This document shows positions 1 to 12,500 of a stretch of DNA of 64,000 bases, in pieces. The notes beneath the pieces are model-generated. The model saw only the letters and a program-made list of their open reading frames with translations. It did no database searches and was not told the origin of the DNA. A program made the position numbers and the translations under genes. How positions within the stretch are numbered: the stretch's first letter is position 1; each line of letters starts with the position of its first letter. The stretch is taken from positions 46,748,001-46,812,000 of the forward strand of contig NC_091046.1 of the NCBI RefSeq assembly GCF_963966145.1, read 5' to 3'. The stretch is from Tenebrio molitor. Lineage: Eukaryota; Arthropoda; Insecta; Coleoptera; Tenebrionidae.

Positions 1-1180
1 GTTGAAAAAACGCAAAAAGCGCCGCGCTGCTATCGCGTGTGGTGTCCTCCGGAGGTGGTCGCGTTGCTAAACGAAATTCGCTCGACTCCTACTTATGCAA
101 CTCACGTAATGACAACAGAAGCCTTATAATATTTGTCGCGTTTATTGTTGTAAATAATAACGGTGTGGTAATAATTGTTCTGTGCCAGTTACATATTTGC
201 GCAGGAGCTGTGTTTGTAGGGTTAAATAGTCGCGGTAAATACCACGCGGATTACTCTTTTCGGGACAACCTCGATTTTTTTCTTCTTTAAAGATAACGCG
301 CACCTAACAATTGGTTCCGTATTATGCACCGACTGTTTTTACATTTGTTGAAATTAAATGTGGTCGGAAAATACGTTTCACTCGGCTAAACTTGACCATT
401 TTTTAATCTATTCACTTCACTTTTAACGCAATTGCGACGTTCCAAATGAGACCAGCGCACGGCATTCAGGCAGCATTTATTTACATCCTAGATAGTGCTG
501 TCAAACATTAATGAACTTTATGACCTACTGGTCTGAATTTAGTACCGAGATATGAATCATTCTAAAAATAAAGTTGCGAATAATGAAAGTTTGTCACACA
601 AAATAGACAAAAAAGACATTTCTGGATTTGGAAAAGTCTAACAATAAACTTCAAAAAAAGATAATTCAAAGCTGGTCGACTTAAAAAAAAATCGTTTGTT
701 TGATATTGCGCAGTAAATCACGGTTTGCTGAATCAGTTCCGCTAATTTTCATTTTCTTAAACAATCCGCCTTATAATAAGCAATTTAATTGCATCGCAAT
801 TGATTTGATTCAAATTAATTTTTTCATTCTTACGTTGGCAACAGTCCACTTGCTACCACGTTTTCAAAGACTAATCAAGCGTGCTTACGTCAAATTCAAA
901 TGTCAAACGTTGGAACGTTATCGCGTTGACATTGCCAACGGGGCCCGCGTTGCGCATTTGAGATTACATGGTCGGGTTCATTTTTGCCAATTAATAAATG
1001 TCACAAACTGTTTTGTTTCTATTTTAACAATCTAAAAAAACAAAATTCGGAGAACAATTTCGAAATCCATTATTATATGTATTTAAATTGCATTGTGTGC
1101 AATTATAATTCCATTAGTGACAAATATCCTGAGGAACAAGTTACTACGAAGAGGAACGGAAAAAACAAGAGCCGGCTCTG
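1..1180. other. Gene-free AT-rich DNA
   Basis: No convincing exon is visible here on either strand. The short open frames lack splice-compatible partners, protein-like composition and recognisable motifs. Confidence 0.5.
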
Positions 1181-1186
1181 ATCACA

Positions 1187-2520
1187 ACACCAGATGGCGT
1201 CCAAATCGTTTTTAGTAAAATGTTTAAGCAGAAATACCCACTTACCTTTACGTTTACTTCCGCTTCTCTTCGCGAATTAACCGCTTTCCACAAACTGCAA
1301 TTCATTTTTCTTGTCATAAACAGACAGGAAACGCAGTTTCTAATTAATGACTATCTTGTTAACACACAAAAACCCGTTCATCAACTCCATTTGAATTGAA
1401 AATAACACCAGAGGGCGCTCAAGTAATTTTTGACATAAAGTCACTAGATATCTAGTGACTTTATTTTGACATCTTCAAAAATCTGTAGAACTTTAAGTAG
1501 GTATACCAAATCAGATTTTTTTTTGTCGTAAAACCTTCATCAGGATCCAGGCGAGAAAGAGTATTTTGTATTTAATCACCGCAAACACAAAAACTTTGTT
1601 CACAGACTTGACTTGACCTGTTCCGAACACTACGAGTAGAAGGCGTTGATCGGTGGTTATTTCTATGATGCCGTTATTAAATTTTCAATAAAATAAGATT
1701 TGTTTATGTTACTCTAAAACCGTCACTCCGACGAGAAACGTGAATTTTATTATTAATATGCATTTTCTCATCTCAAGCAGCTCATAAAACGCCGTTCCAC
1801 TTGATTTGATTGCAAAACACTAGAGGGCGCCAAATTATTTTTAACCTCTACATTTCAACAAAAGCAATGAATTTTAAATACAAACTCTCACCTTGTGTAT
1901 TCACGCGAGAAACTCCATTTAATCATTAATGCGTTTTAAATCGTTACACAACAGTCTGGTTCATAGAGCGTCGATTCCACACTTGACCTAACCTGGTAAA
2001 AAAAACACCAGTCTCAAGGCGATTAATAAAGATCTATTTTGTTACCATAATCGCCACCGAAACGGAAAACGTGCATTTTATTATTAACACTCGTTTTGTC
2101 AGCGCAGTTTGAAAAAGTGTTCACAGAGCATTCATTCTTGTCTTGATCTGATTTTAAAACATCCCAGATGGCGCTCAAGTCACTCTTGTTTGTACTTTTA
2201 TTTTCTCATTCTTGCATTCGCTGGGGTTTAATAATTTGTTCAATAACTATCAATAATTTGTTTTTGTTGTAAAATCTTCAGTTATTAGTAAGAAATTCGT
2301 GATATCAACGCACGAAAGTCTTGTCGCAGACTTGTCAATAGTAGATGGCGCTCGGGTAGGACTTGGACTTAACCTATAACTTTACACCCAAAAAAAAAAA
2401 GAGAGGGAACTTTGAAACTGCTTTGCTGAGGATGCAGTTAATAATTTCCCGTAAAGTGAGCTTGGTTTTTATTGCCCTCCGTTTGACAGGAAGCGAGCAT
2501 TTTACGAGCGATGGCGCTCG
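1187..2520 (+). promoter_or_regulatory. Cluster of six CTCF-like motifs in degenerate repeats
   Basis: Six copies of a motif with core AGRKGGCGY lie in the same orientation at about 1187-1202, 1404-1420, 1816-1832, 2162-2176, 2338-2353 and 2506-2520. Examples are CACCAGAGGGCGCTC, ACACTAGAGGGCGCCA and TCCCAGATGGCGCTC. The sixth copy is weaker, with CGATGGCGC. These resemble the CTCF consensus CCASYAGRKGGCRSY known from vertebrates and flies. The DNA between copies shares further similarity: runs such as 'acttgacct', 'attttattattaa' and 'gaaacg.gaaaacgtg' recur. The copies therefore look like decayed tandem repeats of roughly 170-410 bp. Insulator function is inference. Confidence 0.45.
1435..1464. 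repeat. 30-bp perfect palindrome
   Basis: The arms ATAAAGTCACTAGAT and ATCTAGTGACTTTAT are exact reverse complements with no spacer, centred between 1449 and 1450. It lies just after the second CTCF-like motif. A half-site 'aagtcactagata' recurs near 60535. Confidence 0.8.
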
Positions 2521-2832
2521 TCAAAGCCCCATTCACTCCGCATCCATCCATCTCTGACCGCATTTCCGTTCCTAATTAAGACAGCGCCCGATTCCGGCTC
2601 GCCGATTTTCCCAACAAAAACTGCAACCGTTTATTATCGCAGGCCCACACAAATAAACCGGCCGTAAATTTAACCGTAATCACGGAATTACATTTCACCG
2701 ACAGCGCGCAACACGCTCTGTATATTTTAATTCGGGCTTTATGCGGAAACTAACGGTCGTCGTGGCGGTTGCCTCCGGAAAGCGCGTCTCCAGCAATGAA
2801 ATCGGTGTTTTTTCAGTCGTCTCTCGATTAAC

Positions 2833-5502
2833 ATGTCGTCGCTGCAGCCAGCAGACGGGAACCGAACGAAAAACGGAAGCAGACCAGTCAGTTTCTATGA
2901 TAATTGCGTGGAAAACGGAAATAATGGGGGCTCCGACAGTCTCGTCAGGGAGACGCAATTCGACGCCAGTCCGACGCAAGCACATTGTTTGGTCACGACC
3001 GTGCCCCAGAACATCGTGGCGCAGACACTGGCCAGTAAGCACACGCCCAACAGGAACAGTTTGAGGCACAGTCGCATGATTGCCATGAATAAAAATGGAC
3101 GAGGTAAAAGGGGAAACAAGCACCTGAAGCGCTTTCCGGGTAATCTGGTCCAAAAACAGGATTACCTGAACAACAGTTGTACCCTTTACATTGTTACAGC
3201 CCTCGCGAAGGGCGTGAGAGACAACAACAGCTGAAATACAAAAGTCACTCAGTTGATTGTGACAAACAAAACTACAGTCTTGGATCAGTTCGTACGATCA
3301 AATTTAAATTAAATCAGCTTTGTCAATTTTTTTTTTCGTGTTATGTCGTTGCATCGACAATAATTGTTCGTGGCGCTGTCGGCGCCGGAGTCGAATCTAA
3401 CCTAACTTATGCACCTACAGGTTCCTTTATTTGCAAGAATTAGTATCTTCCACCAGTACCTACAATATGTATTTAATTTCAAACTATAGCAAGACTTGAA
3501 ACAGCGACAATTCTGCGGTTTTATTCCTTACCGTTTTCGATACAGGTGCCACATTACATTCCGATTATGTTCTTGTGGCCGGTCTTAACTCCGTATGTGA
3601 AGTGTAAGGAATACAAATGACGGATTACGGTAATGATGGCAATATTAAAAGTGCATTCAACGACTCCACCAATTAATATTCCGAAAGTTTGTCTCTCTGT
3701 GGTCTACGTGAGCGATTTTTGATCGGTAATACACTTTAAATTGTGAATGAAACTCAGCTACGTGCATCCTCTCCGCTGTTGGATATAGCTATTTTTTCAT
3801 TTTCCGGTGCTATTTACGTAAATATATCCGGTCATGGGAGATGAGAATGCAGAGATTTTTTTTCATTTCGTTTCCGCTCAAAATTAGACGCTTGAATAAC
3901 CTAACGCTCTGCTCGGTTGGGCTTTTTTTTTATTTTCGAGTCATTATGTCTAGAATATCAACGACTATTTTAACTGCGTTTTTATCATATTTTATGTTCG
4001 TTTCAAGTTTTCGATAAGTTTTTTTTATCGGTATTTAAAACTTGTTTGTGGCTTGTTCTGTTTCTGTCTTTTTTCATTACGTAGAAACCACAAAAATACA
4101 AAAAATTCCTTCGATATTCTTCTCCCCACATTTTTAGCTTTGTTCCGATTTGTTTTGATTTTTTTCCTGTCACATATTTTTCAAGCGTTTCTTCTCAACA
4201 TTCTTGCTTCCTTCACTAAACCATTAAATTGTCCGACAATTATTTCTCCACCTCCACCTCTTCTCTACATTTCCTTCTTTTAAACTTTGTTCTCTGTCTT
4301 ACCAGACGCTCACTCACTTCTTTAAGTCACTTAAAAAAATTATTTCGGCGTTTGTTATTAATTTATTATGGTTTAAACTGCGTATTAAATATACAAAACA
4401 ATATGATTCATCAAATTATACATGACAGCACTTGGGTAAATGAACTTAAGCTCAAACAAATAAGTGGTTCGGAAGGTTCTTTCTGTTGACGATATTTGGT
4501 CTTTTCTTATCTTAAAATAACTTCAGTTCCGCATCATCGTGGGAAAAATTCTCTACACTTTTTTTTGTTAACAAAAAACTGCGAACGTATAACTCGTTCC
4601 ATTTACATTAAACTAATTTGGTGTCTTTGACGTACAATGTTGAATTCGTAGCGACAAAACTTTCTAGAATCCACTTGTTCCGTTTGACGTACTTTTGCTT
4701 TTAAATGTAATTGCGCATTTCCTCACCTTTTACGCGTTTTCCAACAATTAAACGCTACATGATTCATACCCCTCAGGCTTGAGGCACCATTAAAACTTGT
4801 TCCTTCATTCCAGTACCGAACAAATACCTTCCTGCAATAATCCGGTACCATAAACTAGCCAAAGCACTGTTGGGCCTGATCATACTACTCGGACTAGCAA
4901 TATGTTTCCTGGCCCTGTGGCTGCTAATCTGGGCCCCCAACATTCGACAACGAGACAATCCGCACTGGAGCGGCGTTCCGGTACGTCCCCGATTTGAGAA
5001 ATTACGATCTCATCAAAATATCTTCCAGGTCTTGCTGTCCGGAATCCTGGGTATGGTCCTGGTGTGCTGCTTCCGCAAGGAACACCCCGGCATGAAGAAA
5101 AACTTCTTCGTCTACTCGATCAAGGTCCTGAGCGTGATGTTGAGCTCGCTGGCCGCAGCGACCTCTTTCATCGCGTGCGGTTTCGCCGTCGTCCACCTGG
5201 TGTCGCTCTACACCATGACCTGCACCCCCTCGGCCAAACTGGACTCGACTTGCGTGTGCCAAACCGCCGCCAACAACGACACGAGCTCCTCGGTTCGCAG
5301 TTACCATTACGTCGACCTGAGCTGTCTCGAGGTCGACAACATACTCACCATCCTCGTCATATTTTCGTGCGCTTGCAACTTTATAGCAGGCGTTTTGGAA
5401 GTGTGGTACGTCTACCTACACTGGGCCAGTAGGTATATCTATACCTATTCCAAAGTCAGGACCGAGGACAATCAACCGACAGTTCTTACCAATTCTAGAT
5501 AA
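2833..5502 (+). CDS. Sspn: Sarcospan homologue (four-TM dystrophin-complex protein)
   Basis: Three exons, 2833-3103, 4814-4980 and 5029-5502, encode 303 aa; phases 1 and 0 match. An in-frame TGA lies upstream of the ATG. The first 90 residues are polar and probably cytoplasmic. Four membrane spans follow, starting at LGLIILLGLAICFLALWLL. After span 1 comes NPHWSG, like the TPFWAG of mammalian sarcospan. The large loop between spans 3 and 4 carries TCTP...STCVCQ and YHYVDLSCLE, matching the cysteine pattern of sarcospan (TCETTLDSCQC, YRDVTDC). Sarcospan is a small tetraspan subunit of the sarcoglycan-dystroglycan complex in muscle membrane, so the same role is likely here. The N-terminal extension is longer than in the human protein. 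Intron 2 is only 48 nt and frame-neutral. AATAAA lies at 5656-5661. The CD20/ENTREP-type tetraspans are the main alternative. Confidence 0.87.
3104..4813 (+). other. Sarcospan intron 1
   Basis: AT-rich intron of 1.7 kb with donor G|GTAAAA and acceptor CATTCCAG|TA. No nested gene was seen in it. Confidence 0.8.
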
Positions 5503-5661
5503 TACTCGTACCTGTTTTTCCGTCACGTCCCAAAGATTTTTCTGTGTATATACATGTGTTATATTTTCGATTTTAGTTGTACTTGCAGCTTGATTCGGCG
5601 CGTTTACTTAGGATTTGCTGTGGAAATTAAACACGTTGTCTTTGTAAAAAATTTAAATAAA

Positions 5662-6556
5662 GTTATAGATTTTTCACAGTGTATATCCTTCTTACAAGTA
5701 CAGATTTAACGATCACAATTACTGTTAACATGGCAATGAACAGACTTGGCCACCTTTCGGCAAGACTGGAACCGTTTAGGAATGGCTACCATAGAAACTA
5801 ATTTTGTACAATTTGTACACTGCTTTGCAAACAAAACCGGACGAGTTATCTCGGCTCGCCGATGACTCATCAACAAATCTTGTTTGCGTTTCCCTACAAA
5901 AAAGCTATAGTTGCTGTGGTCGTTACTTACACCTGCGACACTGATTTCTGCAGATGCGTCGCCTTCTTTTTGCACTTCTTTCGCTTGGACGTATCACAGT
6001 CACAATTTAAAAACAACAAATATGTCATACCTGACATGAGCACCAGAAAACGTTCAATTCCAATTTGACTCTTTAAGCGTCAATTTCTATCACACACGTC
6101 AACATGACAAACAGCACCGTATGTTATTGCTATTCATAACATTGGACACAATATACACTGTAACAATCAATTAAAATATATAAAATATTCTTCTGAACTC
6201 TTTCAAGTTTAAAACTTTGATGTATAAATAAAAATAAATGTGTGTAAAACCATCTGATAACTGCTCCCTCTACCGGAGCAAATGTAACACTTGCAGAAAT
6301 CAGCGCCACCATGGATACTAGTAGCAAGCTATAGGCATAGTACGTTGTGTGGATACCATTATTTTATAACAGGTGCGGCTTAAGTAAAAAGTAAGTAAAT
6401 TGCACTAACGGAATATATAGAAATGCGTGGTTTGGTAACGATTCAAAATTGCTATCCGCCCACTACCGCAGGCGCCACATTTAAGTCCACTTGCGACATC
6501 CCTTCGTGAAGAGATCGAGCATGACTTAAGTCTAAAACCAGCTTAACTAACTAACT
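5662..6556. other. Intergenic between two convergent 3' ends
   Basis: Lies between the sarcospan poly(A) signal and the stop codon of the RhoGAP gene on the other strand. No supported gene was found. A short lysine-rich frame on the minus strand near 5935-6000 has no partner exon. Confidence 0.5.
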
Positions 6557-9500
6557 TCAATTCTGCATCAAGTTAACGTGCATCGCGGGTTGCATCAGAC
6601 TATCTCTGTAGCGCGCCTTCAGCATGGACCCCAACCATTTCGCCCTGGTCTGGGGGTCGTTCCACACCAACACGTTGCCGAAGTACGGACAATTCTTCGT
6701 CCGTTGCGGGTGCATCTTTCTCTCGATGAACGTGATCGTCCATTTCGATTGGGGATTTCTCTTCGACTCGTGTCCGAAATACCACAAAATTTCCTCCATG
6801 CTGTACGTGAAAAGTTTCTCTTCACACTGCAACACGACACTGATTCGGATTGTCACGGGTAGAGTGCGCCACTTACCGAGCGATCTTTGAAACAGTTCAG
6901 CTTGCCTTGGCTGAACTCGAACATGAATATTTTGAAGTTTTTCGAACGGGAGTCGGAAAATTTCAGTTCTGCCGAAAGCGTGGTCGACTTCTCTTGAATG
7001 AAGTCGGAATATTTGGCTATGGGGAGGAGCACCAGGTGGTTGTCTTTGCGGTCGGGTTCGTCCCAGTAGCTCCATCTGAGGACTATGTCTAAAACCTGGG
7101 GCCACGATCACGGAAAACTGATGGGGTAAAGTGCAGAAAATCGTACCTTCTCGGAGAAATGAATCGGTCTTTGTAGTTTGTTGTTCAACACTACCTCTTC
7201 CAAGATCAAGTCGTGGACTTGCATGTTGATTTTTGAACTCAATTCCACGCAAACGTCGTACGCAGTCTTATTAGGTCCGATCTACAATTCCAATCGCAAC
7301 TTGTACACAAAATCTAAATAAAGACATTTCGACAATCGATCGCCATTTTAATTTTTGAAAATTTGACAGTCGACTCGTACCAACCAAAAAGACGAAAGTT
7401 ACTAAATTAAACTGTCAATTCATTTCATGTACTTAAATCTATTTGAAGATTTTACGACGATAAAAGCGAGTCTCGTCTAAAATAAACTTACCGCAACATT
7501 GACAGGCTGTCCTTCTTTGTTGTGAAGATAAATCCACACTCGAAAATCGCCGGCTTTTTTACTATTACCGACGACCCCTTGTGGCGCCTTGCTGTACTTC
7601 TCCAACACCTGTAACATTAATTTTTCTTTCTCAATTTCGGCCGGATCTTCCGGAAAAATATCTCTGTACATTTCAATCAGTTGGCGCACCACGACTGTAT
7701 TCTGTAGGTGTTTGGTACTCGTGACCGAATTATTATCCTTATCCTGAAAGCAAACGTCAAAACCTGGAACAACCGCCACACTCTCGTACACTTCACCTCC
7801 TGGTGCATCAAACTCGGCCCCCAAACCGCCGCCAAATTCTCCACGTTCATCCGATTCTTCTTGTGTTGCGACGCGACAAAATGCAAATGCCCCAACAACT
7901 TCTTGGCGGTCTTGTACGAAATGGGAGGCAACTGATCCAGGCACGCCTTGTACATCCTGATCCTGTCGTCCCTGTCGTTGTGTTCTGAAAGAGCGCGTCA
8001 TGAATCATTGCCGAAAGCGAGCGCGCTCGACGTACTCGACACTTGATGCAAATACTGTCGCTGGTTGTTGGTCAAAACCGGCTCGGGCAAGTCTCTGATG
8101 AACCTCTTCAGAGCAGTGGCCACGTCGTGCTCCGTGTGCTTGTCAATCGTGAGCTGCACCGCCCACGCGTCTTTGCGGAACTTCGCCAGGATCTCCGCGA
8201 CCGCGGTGTTGGTCCCGGGACGGCGATAAATCCCCTCGGTCATGCTTCCTGCGGTTGCCAACGCTCACACGAGACCACCTCACCAACACTTCAACTCACC
8301 GTGGGTGTAGATAAAGTTGATGCACTTTTCCACCAACACCGGGATGTCGTCTTTGGTCAGCTGCTGCTGCTCCAAGTAGGCCCCGTTGTTGTGCGCTGCC
8401 AACTTGACGATGTGACACCACACCTGAAAACCAACCTTTCAATCATACGGTCACGTGACGGAACCTACAAACTACGCTACTGTGATATGTACCTTTCAGC
8501 CGTACGCAGGCTGCAAAATGCAGAGAAAAGATTAACGAAATGTCCGCTCTGGATGCTACTGTACCTTGGTCTCTCTGGATGTCCACATGCGCAGGTAGAG
8601 GGTGACGTTTGGGGTGTCGACCACGATGTTGGGACCTTTGTCGTTGGTGCGGGGGTTGTTGTCGCTCTCTTGGTACATCTGCAAGACCATGCAGCGCACT
8701 TTTCGCAGGTCCATGGTCTTGGTGGACTGGTTGTCGACGGCGTAGAAAAGGTTTCTTCCCGAGAGCATCAGCCAGGCTCCGACCCACCTGCCACTGACTC
8801 CTGTCGAAAGACCAACCATTAATATTATTATTATTATTATTGCAGAGGGCGAGAAGCCGACATTCTCCACGGCTCAAAGCGTGCAATATGAGCTGCCTGA
8901 AGTCATGCTTGATCGGTGTCCTTAAGAGGATTATATTTCAGCAACAAAATTTCCACTTTTGGTTTCAAGTGGATACACCGAAAACAGTCGTGTGCCGACA
9001 ACGGTTGCACTTTCAAGTACCCACTCACCTTCTCTTAGATAGGCCCACCCCATGCGGGTGTAGTCCGTCGTAATCCTGACCGGGAACTTCTTGGTCAAGC
9101 TTTCGGCGAGACATTGCATCCACACTCGTCTCTCGGAGATGTCTCTGGTCCCGTAGATGTGACCTCCGCGACTCTTCCCGGTCGTGTTCAATTCGAAACA
9201 GTGAAGGTCATCGTTGTCATATCTGAAAGCGTTCGATTCGTGTCACTTTTGTTTCATGGCGAATCAGTGAACCGCGGAGATAATGGGATGGGAAATGGAA
9301 CGATCTGCTTCCTGGATGCTGTGTGAATATCAGAATCGCGCAACGTCCAATTAAACGAACAACGAACGAAAACACAAAAAACCGCAAGGTCACCGATAAA
9401 AAAATACAAAAAGCAAACAGTTCTAGACTCGCGAAAGGGGTTATTGACAAAGGTTAACGGCTAGGGCCACCTTGAAAAGTCGACTCAGTTGCATAAAAAT

Positions 9501-12500
9501 TTAGATAAGCTTTTATGTGTTTGTCAGTCATTTTTATGACATTTTTAACGTGAATCAGTTCGTATTATTGAACGACGAAAAAAGCGTTGCATCATTTTTA
9601 TTATGTATTGGAAAATTATTGACACTTTCATTTTTACGGTGTACGACTGGAGTGTGTTGCGCTTTTGTACAATTGTCGTTCCGTGTTGTCACACGGTTCA
9701 AATTGTTATTAATTAGAAAATTAAAGACTTCATTCACAACAACGCTGCTGGCACAATTAATGACCAGATGTTACACATCAATCAATGGGAAACTGAAAAG
9801 GCGAAAAAGAAAATTACAAAAATTACTGCGCAGAAAGAGACCGAGGCGCAAATTCTCAACCGACTTTGCGTTTTTATGCGAGAAGTAAACTTTTTTACGA
9901 CAGATACGTCGGTCGTTTGAGTCATCCGAGTACGGCCAAGTCGACCGCAGGAACAAAACACAACTTCTGTTCGGTTTGAGGTAATCAGGATGTGAGAGTC
10001 AAATGATGGATGCGGCGATGTAGTCGGTAGCAGCGGCGGCGGCAATCATGACGTTACTTAAATCTTGGCTTGCATGTCACAACACTAAACTGGATAAGTG
10101 GGCGACGAAAACAAAAGACGTCGGGGCATTGCACGTGTCGTTGCCACCGTCGATATTTACCCCGAGATAACAAACAAGCCCAAGGTCTGCAACTCGTTGG
10201 TGAAAAAGAAAACCTGCAACCCGCAACCGCCTCTCCACTCACTTGTATTTGAACTTGGGGTCCTGGAGGATCTGGATGCTGAGCACGCTCTCGGCCGGGA
10301 AGTGCTCCTTGATCGACTCCGACGTGCTGTCGGCGTAACAGATGAAATTCGAATTCTGCAGGACGCACCACCTGCCGCTGTACTCGCCGAAGAGGTCCTC
10401 CACCGGCCCGCCTTGCACCTTGTACAGCATGCCTTTCTTGTGGACGAAACTCTTCACCTCGAGTTCGGGCCTCTGCACGACCGAGTCCCTGTTCCTGACG
10501 CCCTTCACCACCTCGGGGGCCTTCTCGAGCGCGCCCTTCAGCTGCTTCAGCCATCCCGTCTTTTTCGTCTCGCTGGCGGTCTCCTTGACGGACTCGTTGG
10601 AGGTGAACCAGTGACTCCTGGACTTCTCGCGGGGGGAGATTTGCGGCGGCTGTTGCTCCTCTTCGGGGAGGGAGTCGAACCGGACGGGGGGCGCCGGCGG
10701 CGTTATGAAGTCCTCGGGGTCGGAGTCGTTGGAGATGCTCCAGTCGTCCAGAGTCTTGGTGATGGAGAGGTTGCCGTACAGGTCGCCCTGGAGGAACTCC
10801 TCCAGCAGTTTTATGTCCTCTTGGGCCAGGCACGAGGTCGGCGGGGGCTCCTCTGCAAAGGAAACTCACATTTTGGACTGCTCCGAAACTAATTTTTTCA
10901 AATTTCGTCAAGTTGGCAGTCCTGACCTACCTACTCGATTTTACACGCAACGCAAGACTTATAAAAATACACTTGACAGCTTTTATCACAATTCAAATAT
11001 ATTAATACGATTTAGATAAGAAATAAATATTTATGCTTCAATTACTAAAAATTATACATTATTTTTTTTGCAAATAATCTCCGATAAATGCAAACAGACA
11101 CTCTAATTGTTTAAGTTGGCAGTCGTGACACTCCAATGACATACGTCACTCGCTTGACAGTGCCAATATTTTTAATACGATCAGATTAAAATAAAAATAT
11201 TTTTACGGAGTGATGTAATATCGCATAACAATACTCCACGACCGCATTTTTTTTATCTACAGGTGTTTCCGAGTGAAGTTGCAACAACTGGATGTCTTAT
11301 CGCTAACTAGGCTACCACCGTGAGCAAATATTTGACTATTCTGATTTCAATTCTTTGCATAAAAAGTGATATTTGATCAAACTATTGGGTAAACAACGGA
11401 GACAAGTTCCATTGAACTTAGATTGGATGTTTTCGCAGTCGTGCGTTATTAGCCAATTGAATTAATTCCAACTGTAAAGAAATCTGAGTGGGATGCTCGA
11501 ATGCAAACGACGCAAATCGCACAATAAGACGAGCTTGATGTATACAAAAATTGCACAATCTACTGTCCATATTTCGAAATTGTGCCTACATGAGAAGAGA
11601 AATATTTGCTCGCAAAACAATCTTCACTTTCCCATCGTCGCGTAGCTTGGCAAACATTTGAACTACATTTTTCGCGACTCGGATGCAAAATTAAAAATTA
11701 TCTCTGCTACTGGCGCCAGTTTTTCACAACAATCTGGACAAATTTGCTCCGAACTTCAGAAGGAAACCCGACCGATGCGTCACACATATCCTGATTAACC
11801 GACCGGAGAAGACGCACGCGGTCTCGTTTCCCAGAAAAACTAAAACGACAAGATAAGCAGGAAATTAGTCAAGTCCAACAGTCAGCTCTTCTGTTCGTAA
11901 TTCAATTCGGTCGGATGGATGTGGACCGTGAATCATCTTCTTTGTTTGACACCAATAAGAACGGATCGTTAATGAAAACAAAGTTCATGTAACAGTATCC
12001 AGAGCGATTTATTTCCATTGAAACGCAATAAACCACGCGCTCGTAATCACCACGACTGACAATACGGTTAACTGCAAAGAATGCGATCGAGATGGGGGCA
12101 ACGATACATGGGGGTTAGGGATTACGTTTACGACGAAAAGCGACGCAGCTGTTTGTAGTCGTTTTCCAGTTATGCGACGGTTAGCGCATTTTGCTCGTTA
12201 TCAACGTAATGTGCTATCGAGAAAATTCCGCTGTTGGGTTTTCTTCGCTAGCGGATGTTCTGCACATTACATTTGTTCAACTGGTTCGGATTTGCACCGT
12301 GACGGTCGATTGAAATTTTTTCAAAACTAATTTCGTTAATTCTATTTAGAATTCTCTTCGCTGAAAAACAACATGATTGTATTTCTCTTTTTTCGAGTGT
12401 TAGTAATGTTATTTTAGCTAATTTGAGTGACTCTTTCTTTTGACCTTAATGTTTGTAATGATTCAACTAAAATGTTAATCACCAAAATACACCCGCTGTA

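Noticed and set aside
5706..6003. Minus-strand frame with a Lys-rich stretch (KRKKCKKKATHLQK) near 5935-6000
   Set aside because: Could be a last coding exon, but no upstream exon, promoter or family was found. It is too short to stand alone.
10098..10892. 264-residue plus-strand frame
   Set aside because: Antisense of the PH-domain exon 10852-10243; the low-complexity Leu/Val/Gly composition is typical of a shadow.
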